64,000 nucleotides of DNA from Andalucia godoyi (GCA_009859145.1 VRVR01000011.1:330026-394025); one strand, 5' to 3'. Shown: positions 10,604 through 21,321, counted from the stretch's first letter. A program made the numbers and translations. The notes: generated by a model from the sequence alone, not told the origin.

Positions 10604-11129
10604 CTGCCGATGAATAATAACACGTCATTGTCATGCATGCGGAAGGAAGTATACATGAACAGACACGGTCAACACTGGCCGACACTAGCACGTTTGTTTC
10701 ACAGGGGAATTCGTGCTTACGCACGCTCGGCCGAAATTCAGCCGGTGACACAGGCTCCGCATTTTCGACACTCTTTAGCGCAGCATCCGTAGCCATCTAT
10801 TCTATCATTCGTTGGTTTCACTTTTTTTGATTTCACTTTTTTATTCAAATATGGGCGTGAGTGCGCTGGGATGACGCATTCGCCTACGCCTACGTCGCTC
10901 GATACAGGGCCGTCAGAATCAAAATGCACCCTTCTCAGGAGCAACGTGTCACGCTGAGAAAAGCGGCTCACCGATTGATCGAGATTGGGAACGGAGCGCG
11001 GAGCGCGGAGCATCTATCTGAAGAATGCCGTGAGGCGTGTTGGAGCCTATCCCCTTCGCGGCAACGGGATGCAAGACTGAGTATGCATGTCTATTCGTGG
11101 ATATGCATGTTCAGTGCATAATGTAGGCG
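10604..11129 (+). repeat. Dispersed ~520 bp repeat, copy 1
   Basis: This block matches 55944-56458 read on the other strand over its whole length, with scattered substitutions and small indels. Both copies begin near TGCCGaTGAATAATAACACG and end near TAATGTAGGCG. Shared inner blocks include CCATCTATTCTATCATTCG, TCAAATATGGGCGTG and CACCGATTGATCGAGATTGG. No terminal inverted repeat, target duplication or conserved reading frame is evident. It lies about 100 bp upstream of the DUF5054 start and about 420 bp upstream of the MADS gene. Confidence 0.85.
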
Positions 11130-11399
11130 TTTCTCCAAGGGGGAAAGGAAAACATAAAAAAACGGACACCAAGTAACCCCCCGACTACCGACTGTAAAAG
11201 AAAACAAAAACAAAACGAAAACACAACCTAGTCTCAAGTACCTCGACAAAGGCAAGCAAGCATCACATTCTCGGGGGAGCGACAGCCCTTTCTGGGAAAA
11301 TCTATTTTTGATCTTCTCTGAGAGAGCGCCAAAATAATCGAAACAGTCTGGTTTTTTGTTTTTTGTTTTTGTTTTTACTTTCAGTTTGAATTAAGAGAA

Positions 11400-11438
<39 letters not shown>

Positions 11439-11549
11439 AAGAGAGAGAAAACATAGATTTGCTTGTTTTGTAGGACTGTTTAGTTTGAGAGAAAACCTTC
11501 TTTTTTTAAATTATTATTATTATTTTCATTCATTGAGAAGAGGTGCAAA
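11130..11549 (+). promoter_or_regulatory. Upstream region of the MADS-box gene with a GA tract
   Basis: A-rich then T-rich leader containing a (GA)n microsatellite at about 11397-11449 and a TTATTATTATT run just before the start codon. I see no gene here. It probably holds the promoter and 5' UTR. Confidence 0.45.
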
Positions 11550-12356
11550 ATGGGCCGGCGAAAGATTACGATTTCTCGACTTGATGACGATCGGAACCGA
11601 CATGTGACGTTCCATAAGAGAAAAGCAGGTCTTTTCAAGAAGGCAATGGAGCTTTCGTTGCTTTGTGGGTGCGAGGTTGCGATGATTATTGTAAGTGAGC
11701 CGCAGCTTGGATCGACTCTTCACGAGTACTGTTCCGTTGATCCACGGATCATCCTGAACCGCTACTTTGCCAAGGCGCATGAAGAACACGAATGCATTAT
11801 TAATGAGGACTACTTTACGTCTGGGCTTGCAAATGCAGAGAAGAAGGCTCGTACGGGTCCGTTTCGGTCGCGACAGTGGTCCGTGCCTCCATCCTCCTCT
11901 GGCCCATCCTCATCCTCGTCCGCGTCGTCATCGGCCCCGACATCTGTCGGGGGCGGAGGTAATCTGGCTACTGCGAGCAACCATGGAGTTCCGGTTTCGA
12001 GTTCGTCGATGAACTCGGGATATCCTAACCAGGGAATCAGTACGCTCGGGATGCATCATCATAACCACCACTCGTCGGCAGCGCACACGATTCATCATCA
12101 TCCACAGGCTCTGCAAACACCCACTGCGAGTATTCCGCTGGTTTCTCGATCCAGCAGCAGTACGAATCCGCTGTCCTCTACGTATCCCGCGAGCGAATTG
12201 CTGCAGACCCCACTCGTTCCGCTGCTTCCAAACAGTCTCTATGGGGCAAATCCCAACAACGGCGGCTATAGCAGTCAGATGGTAGCCCAGAATAAGAAGA
12301 AAAAGACGAACCACAAAGCACCGGCTCTCCCAGTCGAGAGCGATGATTATAGCGAC

Positions 12357-12409
<53 letters not shown>

Positions 12410-13112
12410 CGACAACAACAGCAACAACAACAGCAACAACAACAACAACGACGACGACGATAGTGGTAACAAAGATGGAGTGGCCGAAAGTGGTGTTGAG
12501 GGCGACGGCAAGAATGGTGGCATCAATCGGAAGCGAGAAAAAAAAGGACAACAAAGAAAGCCGAAAGATGTGTCGTCTGCGTCCAGAGGGTCGAAGAATT
12601 CTCAGTTCTCCCTTCAGATGACCCCGCAATTTCAGCAGTCTGCTTCATCACCGTTTCAGCCATCGAAGAGGCTGGCAGAAGACTCGCATCCTACGATTCC
12701 TCTCAAGCGCCGACGAGAAATGTCTCTGGATATCCGCGGAGGACCACAACATCAGCTGTCTGCGTCCTCCTCCTCCAATCTTCTGTCCACCGGGAGTAAC
12801 ACTGGAGGCCTTAGGATGTTTGCTCCTACGATTGTTTCTCCCTCCAGCCTGCTCCCGTCATCCATGGGTTCTTCGTTGATCCATCCGACCTCTGCTTCAG
12901 GTCACCCTTCTCTGTTCGGTCCTCCTTCTCTGCAGTCTGTTCCGCACAACATCGGCCATACGTCCCACGCGGGCTCTGGTTCAATGGGAATGCCTCCGAT
13001 TCCAATGAGCACATCAGGACTCGGGCCAAATGCGATTCCTGGCCTGGTGACTCCGACCGGAATGTTCATCTCTCCGACGACTCCTTTTAGTAAGGAAGAC
13101 TGGTGGAAGTAG
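11550..13112 (+). CDS. MADS-box transcription factor, MEF2 type
   Basis: A 520-residue protein that opens with a textbook MADS box: MGRRKITISRL, then RNRHVTFHKRKAGLFKKAMELSLLCGCEVAMII. The GRRKI start at residue 2, with no long N-terminal arm, and the SLLCGCEVAMII segment resemble MEF2 (type II) more than SRF. The box should dimerise and bind an A/T-rich CArG or MEF2 site. The rest is disordered: Ser/Pro-rich, a near-pure Asp run at about residues 266-288 (encoded by a GATGAC repeat), Asn-rich stretches and basic patches that could be nuclear localisation signals. The start ATG is the first residue of the conserved box, as in the family. No introns are needed. Confidence 0.92.
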
Positions 13113-13459
13113 TGATCGTATTTGAGCCCATCATCGTTGTCCTCCCCGCTCTGCGTTTGTTCTCCGACCCTGCTCGTGAAGCAACTTCCATTTCACGCCT
13201 CTCACCACGCAGAATTGTCCCCAGTTTTTGTATTCCGTTCTTTTTAAAATTGATTCTTGAATGATCATTGTCTTGCCAAATCGGTGTTCTTTTTTGTTTT
13301 GTTTACTGTCTTCGTGTCGTCAAGTTTCTGACAGGCATTTCAAACGAAGGCGAGGGACGTTCGATGTCCGCATCTTTTGGAAGGAAAAAAAAAAGTAGTG
13401 ATCAGAAAATCATTTAAATGAGTGGGCCGTAATTAACACAGACAGCAAACCCCACGATG
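13113..13459. other. 3' intergenic region between the MADS and kinesin genes
   Basis: T-rich then A-rich sequence between two convergent stop codons. I see no gene. Confidence 0.5.
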
Positions 13460-15853
13460 CTATTCATTGTCGTGCAGGTCCGCAGCGGTGTCTAATCTGG
13501 AAGCACTGGACTTTGCCCGCACAGCAGCGCCCCGTTTGACCTGGCGAGCACGGACACCGAATCCGAGCGTATGCATGGATTCCGACAAGCAGCCTTCAGT
13601 GGGAGGCACAGTTACCAAGAGAAGCATCTTGGCTTCACCTCCTAAACAGCTGGACAAGCAATGGGTTAGTTTCGATCTTCGGTACGGAATGTGCTGCTGA
13701 CGTTGACCCAGCGCAGAAAGGACGTCGCCGAAGGCAGCCAGAGACCGATTCACATGCTTGGCCTCGGTCAATGCAGCTCCCTCGACTCCAGATTTTGAAA
13801 CACACTCGGAGCCTGCCAGATCCACAAACCACAGAGACGCCTTTGTCGTCTTGTTGGTGACAACAACCAACGAATGAGAACGTGATGAATGAGCATTCAG
13901 CAGGGTTGGACACTTCGCTCGCTTGCTTTCTCCGTGCATGATCAACTTTTGCGCCTCTGCAACGCTTGAGATGTGAACCTGTTGAAGCAAGTCCAGTTTA
14001 GAAATTGGCGTTACATCCGGCTCCGTCAGAAGGTCTCGAAAGGTTTCGTTGTAGATTTCCAGCATGGACAGAGAATATTCCTGCGGCTTCGACGACGAAT
14101 CCAACAAGCAGGCGAGTGAGCGCTGCGTGATATTTCGCATGGAGTGCGTCTTCCCGGAGGCTGTTTGGCCATATGCGACAATGCAAACATGATAGCCATC
14201 CAAATAGCTTGTGACTAATGGTGACACTCCGCGAAGGAAAAGCTCGTCCTCCGAAGTTTCTGGCGCGTACACCTCATCAAACCCATAGATACGACTTCGT
14301 CCGTTGGCTACGCGCACGTGTATTTCATCGTTTTCGGAGAACACAACTGGAGCGGACGATCCGTCTCCCTCAGCATCGTTTGCAGTGCAGGAGGTGTCTT
14401 CCGATTCAGAAACGCCGACCGGCAACGCTTGGTTTCTCACCTTTAAGGGTCGGATTCTGCAATGCACGCGGATGTTCCCCTCTGCCTCTATAAGAGCATT
14501 ATGCAATCGCCGTCTTTCCTGCCTTTCAAACTCCAATCGTTTCTTCAGTTCTGCAGCTTCTGAATTCGAGTCCAGTCTTTTCATCAAACACGCACTCCAG
14601 GAAAGCAGATCGGAGGAAAACGATGACAGCGAAGCCATTGTCGCAAACCTAACTGCCGCATGTTCCGTTTTCAACATAAGAATCGTATTGCTGTGCTCCA
14701 CAAGACTCTGGCAGAAAGCCTGGCTGGGCTTCTTTTCGTGATTTCTTCCTTCTTCCGCGGGGCCAATGCGAGACTTCAAACTGGACTCGCACTCGTCAAG
14801 CCGCGATCGAGATCGGATGATGGATGCAGACAAGCAAGTTATCTTGTCCGAAATCGACTGATTCTGGCTGACACGCTGCGGTGTATAGTTGCAAGCATTC
14901 GATATGCTGCGAGAGAACACTGCAGCAGCAGAAGGAACTCCTTTCCGTGCAGAAATCGACGACGAATCCCTGGACTGTGAAGAGGGAGTCGTGCCTCGTG
15001 CATGTGGCTCTGGAGAATGGATGCCTGTTCTTTTGGAATCCAAGCGCGGTGTCGAATTCCTCACGTTAGACGAAAACGCTTCCGTTGGAACCTCGTCAGT
15101 CGGGTACTGATGGAGAGCAGAAGCGGAGTTTGCAGGAGATGAGAACACGCCTTGCGAAACATTCGTAAGCGGAGACGCAATCTTTGGAGAAAGCCTTGAC
15201 GAGAGAATCTCGGAAAGCCGCACAGGCGTAAAGGTTTCTCGCTCCTTCTGCATAGAGTCTTGCAAGCGCCGAGTCTCCTCCGTCATTGCACTTTCGCTCG
15301 AAACAACCACATGTTTGGCCGCGGCTTGATGTGGAGACGTTCCGAGAGCCTCTTCACGGTTCCGTACTCTCAGCGGCGACAACACTGCTGCAGCAGCTGC
15401 TGCAGTCATCATCGTCGTCGTCGGTTGAGCATTTTCGTTGTTCTCAGGATCACGAGGACGGCAGTGGTGGGTGGCCGATGTTCTGTGCTGCGGCATCTCA
15501 GCGGAACCTTGGCTGCAGTGGTCTTCGTCTTCGGGCTGACCTTGTGCGAAGAATCGATAGCGATGGCCCGCAATAACGAATGTGTCCTTGTTTCTCAGCA
15601 GCGTTGTGAGCATCTTGTTCGTATGTGGAGACTGGGTCGTCAGATATGCTCTTCCCGATTCCCCGACAGTCAGCTTGAGAATGGGGCCCGCTGCACACTC
15701 GCTCTTCTTCATGATGTCATTGCAACCGCCGCTGCCGACGCAGTGATGCTGAGGATGATCATCAAACAAATGCGTTTGCGATCTCAGGCGAATCGGACTA
15801 AGACCAGGTTCCAAAGGCTTCAAATACCCATAGTCCACACATCCCTTGCTCAT
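13460..15853 (-). CDS. Kinesin with C-terminal motor (kinesin-14 type)
   Basis: A 797-residue kinesin. The motor occupies about residues 460-780 and holds the P-loop GQTASGKT, switch I NAHSSRSH and switch II VDLAGSE, plus HIPYRRSKLTHCL. Just before it is a neck (RRRLHNALIEAEGNIRVHCRIRP) of the kind found in Kar3/Ncd kinesins. A C-terminal motor with this neck indicates kinesin-14, a minus-end-directed family acting in spindles or organelle transport. The first 440 residues are Ser-rich and low in complexity, with a short predicted coiled coil before the neck. The start is a genuine ATG. The gene is head-to-head with the CXorf65-like gene. Confidence 0.9.
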   Translation of the reverse strand: MSKGCVDYGYLKPLEPGLSPIRLRSQTHLFDDHPQHHCVGSGGCNDIMKKSECAAGPILKLTVGESGRAYLTTQSPHTNKMLTTLLRNKDTFVIAGHRYRFFAQGQPEDEDHCSQGSAEMPQHRTSATHHCRPRDPENNENAQPTTTMMTAAAAAAVLSPLRVRNREEALGTSPHQAAAKHVVVSSESAMTEETRRLQDSMQKERETFTPVRLSEILSSRLSPKIASPLTNVSQGVFSSPANSASALHQYPTDEVPTEAFSSNVRNSTPRLDSKRTGIHSPEPHARGTTPSSQSRDSSSISARKGVPSAAAVFSRSISNACNYTPQRVSQNQSISDKITCLSASIIRSRSRLDECESSLKSRIGPAEEGRNHEKKPSQAFCQSLVEHSNTILMLKTEHAAVRFATMASLSSFSSDLLSWSACLMKRLDSNSEAAELKKRLEFERQERRRLHNALIEAEGNIRVHCRIRPLKVRNQALPVGVSESEDTSCTANDAEGDGSSAPVVFSENDEIHVRVANGRSRIYGFDEVYAPETSEDELFLRGVSPLVTSYLDGYHVCIVAYGQTASGKTHSMRNITQRSLACLLDSSSKPQEYSLSMLEIYNETFRDLLTEPDVTPISKLDLLQQVHISSVAEAQKLIMHGESKRAKCPTLLNAHSSRSHSLVVVTNKTTKASLWFVDLAGSECVSKSGVEGAALTEAKHVNRSLAAFGDVLSALGQRQQHIPYRRSKLTHCLSSCLGGEAKMLLLVTVPPTEGCLSESMHTLGFGVRARQVKRGAAVRAKSSASRLDTAADLHDNE

Positions 15854-16303
15854 CCCTCACCCCTTTCCAAAAATAACGTATTTAAAAATAAAAAAAAGAA
15901 AGATATGGTCTTCACCACATTAACAGAATCAAAAATATTAACGAATGAAAAAAACTTGCAGTTTGGCGTTCCTGTTTTCCTCACTCGGATTTGACCAACT
16001 GTACACGCTGTAACGGTCAGCTGTTGCCCCTCCCCTTCCCACAAAAAATAAATAATAATAGTAATGCTTGACGCTAACTTGGTTCATTCCGCAGAAAGTC
16101 ACACGGAAGAATCAAGCAGCTACAGCAGCTGCTTCTCAGGTCGGCTTGATGCTAGCTAGTCTGGTCATAAACCGACAGGGCAGGAGGACCGCTGCGTTAT
16201 CCAACAAACGGAACAGCAACATACTAACAAACAGACAAGCAGACAAACAAACAAACAGAAACCAGCGCAGTCAAAGATCACTAATAGGAAAAGCAGAACA
16301 GAC
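15854..16303. promoter_or_regulatory. Divergent promoter region, kinesin / CXorf65-like
   Basis: A 450 bp gap between two genes transcribed away from each other. It is AT-rich near the kinesin start and A/C-rich near the right gene (runs of ACAAACAAACA). I see no gene. Confidence 0.4.
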
Positions 16304-16669
16304 ATGGCTCAGCTGATTCAGGTGTTTTACGGTGAAAACAAGGATATTCGGTGTAATGCGGATTGCAGAGTGGACATTTTATTCGAGTATTTAAGAAGAA
16401 AAACCGAGTATTTCGAGTATGAGGTAGAGAATTTGGATTTAGCAGACAGGGCGTCCGGCGCAGCGTCCAAGCTGAATATCGCTGAGAAAATGCAGGATTT
16501 TGCATCGAAGCATGTGGAGAGTTGGAAGCAGTATGTGCTATGTGCTGTGGAAAGAGACGCTCACACAGGCGCTCCGCTGTCGTACAAGGCACTCTATAAA
16601 GACGAGACTGGCACAAGCCCTGCTGTCTCGGATGCGCCGCCTCCCAAGAAGGACGCAAAGAAGAAATAA
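16304..16669 (+). CDS. CXorf65-like small conserved protein
   Basis: A 121-residue protein. The N-terminal half follows the pattern of the animal CXorf65 family: a beta-rich start (IQVFYGENKDIRCNADCRVD), a helix with RRK, an L-D-L-AD stretch matching the family's IDLCDE, then a Tyr-x(3)-VER motif (QYVLCAVERDAHTG) and SYKALYK. The tail is Pro/Lys-rich (PPPKKDAKKK). The family has no established biochemical function and is found across many animals and some protists. The match is recalled by pattern, so I treat it as likely but not certain. It lies just upstream of the PA28 gene on the same strand. Confidence 0.65.
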   Translation: MAQLIQVFYGENKDIRCNADCRVDILFEYLRRKTEYFEYEVENLDLADRASGAASKLNIAEKMQDFASKHVESWKQYVLCAVERDAHTGAPLSYKALYKDETGTSPAVSDAPPPKKDAKKK

Positions 16670-17124
16670 ATGAATTGAAAAAACAAAACAAAACAAAACA
16701 CAAACCACAAAAACCAAGGTAAGGAACTGTCGTACCGTCGATTTCCGTGGTGATGCAGGAAAGAGTGCGTTCTCGAGTTTGCTTGAGTGCTCTGTGAAAA
16801 CTCGTGTCTCTCTTTGATTCTGTTCGGCGAGTGTTCCGACGAAGGTTTCTTAATATAACACTCCAACCCAAACGTCTGGTGGACGGCTGTGAATATATAT
16901 CATCGAATGGTATGGCTGAAGGTGTGTAAGGTCGAGGCCCAATGAGACACTGTCGAATATTGACAGCCGCATCCTTTGTAATTGATGATGGGCACGGATG
17001 CTGACTGTAAAAGACACTTCTTTTAACGCCAAATCATCTGCTTGAGGCGCAGCAAGCGAGCCCAAGTGTTTGGAGAGGTTTTGGAATTGGAGGATAATAC
17101 TGCTACTTTAAATATTATTATTAC

Positions 17125-17164
<40 letters not shown>

Positions 17165-17207
17165 TGGTTTGCTGTTGTTTTGTTTTGCAATTCAGCAGAT
17201 AAAGAGT
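16670..17207 (+). promoter_or_regulatory. Region between CXorf65-like and PSME3 genes
   Basis: About 540 bp with no coding frame. It holds a (TTA)n microsatellite at 17110-17164 followed by a T/G-rich tract and TTCAG, which looks like the 3' end of an intron just before the PSME3 start. A 5' non-coding exon is therefore possible. Confidence 0.45.
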
Positions 17208-18443
17208 ATGGTGGACAGCGTAGACAAGCATGAAGCGGCCCGCCTTCACCAGTCGATGAAGGATTTGCACAAGGAATTATGGAAGAAAAGCGAAGAAATC
17301 GTCCTGATTCGCTTTCCGAGAAAAGTCGAGTCGCTTAGGCATTTCGAGCAGGTTTCGCGCGAGTACTCGGATTCTTGTGCGTTTTCGCTTCCGGATGGTG
17401 GGACTGCAGTGCTGCCGCCTCCAGAAGCCAAGCGGTTTAAAGGGTCTGATCAAGGTATGATCGTCTTTTCTTCTACCATTCGTGGCAAGTGTGCACAAGT
17501 ATTGACGGATTTTGTCTTGTGGTGACCGGCTATGCGTCATGTGTGTCTGATGTGTGTGTGTGTGTGTGTGTGTGTGTGTTGAGTTGCAAGCAGGCGCGCA
17601 TTCTCATGGTCATCTTCATACAGAAGAGGTTCCGTCGAATCCTCTGTTCGTCAAGCTGGTGGCGAGTGTAAGGAACGAAATCGTCGAGGCGATTGACATG
17701 TTTCATACTGTCAAGGTATGTGGTGCTTTTGTTGCTTTGTGTTTTTTCATTCTACGACTTTTGTTTGTGCAAACTCCTCTGCCTTCCTCCTCCTTCGCTG
17801 TCAATGGTGTACAATGTTGTATGTTCACGTCTGGGATGTTGTTGTTTGTTTTGAAAAATGCAGCTGTGGGTTCAACTGAACGTTCCAAAGGTATGTGCGT
17901 CTCTGCAGTCTCTGCGAGCAGTTTCGTTTCGATTGTACAAAGCGTGCAAGTCTGTGGCTAATCTGATTTCCCCTCCACGTGTCTTTATTGGGTTTTTCTG
18001 TGTGTATTTTGTAATCGTGGATAGATTGAAGATGGGAATAACTTTGGGGTGTCGGTCCAGGAAGAAATCATCAATGAGCTGTCGCGCACGGAGGAGTCCT
18101 TGTTTGCATGGATGGATTTGAGTTGCAAAGGATTTGCATCTCGCGGAAAGTTGGTCAGCAAATGCATCAAATATCCGGGCGTGGAGGACTATCGCCGGTC
18201 TGTGGATGCACTGGACCACAAGCTCTACATGGACATGCGAATGTGTGGATTTGGTACGTGTCTTTTTGCATTACTCTCTTCTTTACTTTTCTTCGTTTCC
18301 CCGTCTCACTTGATCGCGTGTGCTCACGTCATGATGTATTAGACTTGCGAAACAACTATTCGGCTCTTTACGACTTGATCACCAAGAACTTTGAAAAACT
18401 CAAGAAGCCCAAATCCGATCAGCCCACAGGCTCCATGTTCTGA
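17208..18443 (+). CDS. PSME3: Proteasome activator PA28-gamma/REG homologue, five exons
   Basis: I join 17208-17454, 17594-17715, 17864-17890, 18025-18253 and 18343-18443, giving 241 residues with every phase consistent. The joined protein matches PA28-gamma closely around the activation loop: ...TVK / LWVQLNVPK / IEDGNNFGVSVQEE, then KLVSKCIKYPGVEDYRR and a C-terminal helix. PA28 forms a heptameric ring that caps the 20S proteasome and opens its gate. The third exon is only 27 nt and encodes LWVQLNVPK. The second acceptor is a tandem AAGCAG, so one extra residue is possible. Intron 1 contains a (TG)n tract. An upstream exon is possible because the frame reads through a TTCAG before the ATG. 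Confidence 0.92.
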
Positions 18444-18684
18444 TCCGTCATCCCGCAGGCAGGCCAGACACCACCATGCACGACATTTTTGTTTTGTTTT
18501 TTGTTTGTATTGAAGAACGCAGCCAGAATAGAGAGGAGAGAGCACAGCAATGGGCCAATCAACAATCATGATGACCGCAGAACGTGCTCAGGGACGGAGG
18601 AGGGGAAAGGAAAGAAGAAGAAACGGTGATCCTCAAAATAAACAAGCATCATCATCACCATCATCATCACCATCACCTTCTTCG
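18444..18684. other. 3' intergenic region with a CAT/CAC repeat
   Basis: Between two convergent stop codons. It holds a CATCATCAC-type trinucleotide repeat around 18647-18680. I see no gene. Confidence 0.5.
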
Positions 18685-19059
18685 TCATGTCGCGGTGACT
18701 GCCAAGTTGTCAACGTTCTTGACGAGTTGTGCCCATTTCGCTCGGTGTCGGCAGTCATTGAGAAGCGCAATGAGCGTGCCAAATGATGTTTTGTACAGAA
18801 TTGCCGATCGTTCCATTCCGCGCGACACACACAGAATGCGGCCAACTTGCAACTCCAGTACAATAAACTGCATTCCGCAAATCAAGAGACCCGCAGAAAG
18901 AAACCCTGGCTGCTTGCTGCTGTTCCAAAAGTCGTGGTCCATGACGGCCACATCGCAATCTACCATCGATCCTATCAACGTCCCGGCGTGGTCCAATGCC
19001 AGAACTTGTGACGAAAACGGCTCAAACCGTCGAAGAAACTCCCGCGTCGACATGCACAT
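18685..19059 (-). CDS. Small protein, possibly roadblock/LC7 fold
   Basis: A 124-residue ORF starting at a true ATG. The middle reads like a roadblock/LC7 or profilin-like domain: SSQVLALDHAGTLIGSMVD, then a long amphipathic helix region, MQFIVLELQVGRILCVSRG and a final helix ILYKTSFGTLIALLNDC. Such domains form dimers in dynein light chains and in the Ragulator and GATOR-linked complexes. I could not assign it to a named subunit. It lies between the PA28 gene (convergent) and the ARM/HEAT gene (same strand, 186 bp upstream). The plus-strand frame over the same DNA is less protein-like. Confidence 0.55.
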   Translation of the reverse strand: MCMSTREFLRRFEPFSSQVLALDHAGTLIGSMVDCDVAVMDHDFWNSSKQPGFLSAGLLICGMQFIVLELQVGRILCVSRGMERSAILYKTSFGTLIALLNDCRHRAKWAQLVKNVDNLAVTAT

Positions 19060-19245
19060 TCCGTCTCGCTCCCTTTGGCCACTGTCGGCTTCAGAACTCT
19101 GTCAGCAGCAACAGCAGCAACAGCAACATCAAAAAAGTGCACGAGGTTGCAGCTAGCAAGTAAACAAGCGGGAAAGATCGATACCGACAAAAGACGTACA
19201 GTCGACATTGCGGTGTTCTTTTAAATTTAACTCTAAATTCACAAA

Positions 19246-20937
19246 CTAGGGAAGCTCTGGGGTAAGGGTTTGGAGAGCGTCTCTGCAAGTCTGGGAAATG
19301 TAAGGGTTCGTGGACTCGAGCGCGACAGACATTTTAGACAGGTAATGATCAAAGTCGAAATCGTTCACGAGAGAGTCACGCAGCGCGTCCACGACCCGCG
19401 TTGCAGAAGACAAGAAATGAAGCAGGCACGCAGCGAGCGCAGCGAGTGTCTGGGTGTTTTCAGGCGGGAGGAGGATCAGTGACTTCATGGAGGTTTCCAG
19501 CAAGTCAAAGATGAAAGGAAGACAGCTGTATCGGGAGAAGAGCAGGCCAACCCATCGCGATGATTCTGCGCTTGTGCACCAGCCGTTGAGTTGGTCGATG
19601 ATGAGCATCAGAGTGCGCTGGGCTACCCCATTGGCTTCCAGGTTGGGAAGCGAAGAAATCCACTTGATTCCATCCACAAACGCAAGAACCACCTGCGCAT
19701 CGGTTGCCGAGTAGACGCTGCAGAAGACAGAAAGACAGCGCAAAGCACTGCATCGCACGGAGAGAAAGGAGCTCCGCGAGAGCTTGAGAACCTCCGTGAG
19801 GATCCTGGTCGATACAACAACGGAGTCGGCCTTGTAGCAAGAAATCGCAGTTTCCAAGAGCCTAACACCGGCATCGAGGACGAGCTCGGGAGCTGCGATG
19901 TGATGTGTGATTTTGAGCACGAGGTCGAGGATGCCGTTTCCTGGCGATTCGAACAGTATTTGAAGGAATTCAGGCCTGCTGCGAACCGCCTCCACTGCAG
20001 CCGTGAGCGCCTCCATCACAAATCTGCTTAGCGGATCGCGTTCCAAGGAAAACAACAAGAAGCACAGCTCTTCGAACAGGCCGTTGTCGACGAGACTCAG
20101 GACCCATGGTTTCATGCAGTCCATCGACCTCCTCAGTGATGACGGTGATGGTGACAGACACTTGCAAAGCAGAACGAGCGTCCTTTGCAGAATTTCTCGT
20201 TCTTCTGTCTCTGGGTCTACAGGATCAAACTCGATTCGCAAGAGCTGCAGAAACGTGTTCGGACGGATCATCGCCACGACGTCGAGCAGTCCGTCCTGGA
20301 TAAGAAGTTCAACGGCATCCATGGAGCGCAGTATTCTACAGACAGAGTCTGATTCGAAGCCCGCTTGCAGAGCCTGCACGTACGGATTGAGAAGCCGCAG
20401 CAGCCCCGGGTCCTGCAAGAGGTACATGGACAGGTACACCGAAACGACCTCGACGGCCACCGGCACAGTTTCCAGGAACCGCAGCAGGACCGGCAACGGG
20501 AACAGCGCTACGACTCGTTTTCGCTGAGACGCAGGAACCAGCAAGCACACATTCAAGACAAACTCCACTTCCGCAACACTCGGCTCAGTTTTCTCCAACA
20601 GCAAATGGCTGCACTTCCTCAACTGCTGTACCGAGATCCCGCCGTTCGCCGCAGCGCACGAACGCAACCACGCATCCGCCTCGGGGAACCGGATCTCGCA
20701 CTTGTCGCCCTCTGTCGACACATCAAACGGGAGCACCTCCTGCTCCTGCTCCTGCTCCTTCGTCTTCTTTGCTTCCCGGATCCCGCCTGCTGTAGTCAGA
20801 CTCGAGGAATCCGAACTCGCAACAAGAGCATCCTCGGCCACCAACGCACCAAGCCCAAGTCCCGAAACTCCGAGCATCAATCGAGGTGACACGGAGCCAA
20901 GGATGTGCCGTACAAGAACTCCCAGCCTTGTCCGCAT
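19246..20937 (-). CDS. ARM/HEAT-repeat protein, possibly PSMD5-like
   Basis: A 563-residue, almost wholly helical, Leu-rich protein from a true ATG. It has regular helix pairs typical of ARM/HEAT solenoids (for example LVLKITHHIAAPELVLDAGVRLLETAI and SVRCSALRCLSVFCSV). The overall length and style resemble the 26S proteasome assembly chaperone PSMD5/S5b, but I see no diagnostic motif and treat this only as a possibility. The first 90 residues are low complexity (EQEQEQE). It is head-to-head with RPA1. Confidence 0.7.
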   Translation of the reverse strand: MRTRLGVLVRHILGSVSPRLMLGVSGLGLGALVAEDALVASSDSSSLTTAGGIREAKKTKEQEQEQEVLPFDVSTEGDKCEIRFPEADAWLRSCAAANGGISVQQLRKCSHLLLEKTEPSVAEVEFVLNVCLLVPASQRKRVVALFPLPVLLRFLETVPVAVEVVSVYLSMYLLQDPGLLRLLNPYVQALQAGFESDSVCRILRSMDAVELLIQDGLLDVVAMIRPNTFLQLLRIEFDPVDPETEEREILQRTLVLLCKCLSPSPSSLRRSMDCMKPWVLSLVDNGLFEELCFLLFSLERDPLSRFVMEALTAAVEAVRSRPEFLQILFESPGNGILDLVLKITHHIAAPELVLDAGVRLLETAISCYKADSVVVSTRILTEVLKLSRSSFLSVRCSALRCLSVFCSVYSATDAQVVLAFVDGIKWISSLPNLEANGVAQRTLMLIIDQLNGWCTSAESSRWVGLLFSRYSCLPFIFDLLETSMKSLILLPPENTQTLAALAACLLHFLSSATRVVDALRDSLVNDFDFDHYLSKMSVALESTNPYISQTCRDALQTLTPELP

Positions 20938-21321
20938 CGCTCCGCCCGCGCCCCACTCGCTCTACACCGAGGACGGGAAAATAACAAATGTACCTAATAA
21001 TAATAATGATACACAATGCAAACAGAGCCCATCTACCCATCAACTCGTCCGTTTTGGACGCCCTCCCCCCTCGCGGTGCCGTGGAAACTCAACGAACTCA
21101 AACGCAAGTCTGTATTTTATTATTATTATTTTTCCCTCGTCTTTTCTGTTTCCCGCCAGATTCCCCAAACTCGGGGAGTTTTTTTCCCTCGCAAACTCCC
21201 TACATCGACGACACCTCATACACGCTAATCAAGGATTGAAGAAAACCCTTTCAGTTCTGTGTGAAACTCGAGTCTCCGATTTCGCTTTCGTTTTCATTCT
21301 TATATTTATATAATCATTTCC

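Noticed and set aside
10861-11121. 86-residue ORF inside the dispersed repeat
   Set aside because: Frame not preserved in the other copy, which has indels within it.
12349-12413. GATGAC repeat as a non-coding microsatellite
   Set aside because: It is in frame within the MADS protein and encodes a poly-Asp run, so it is part of the gene.
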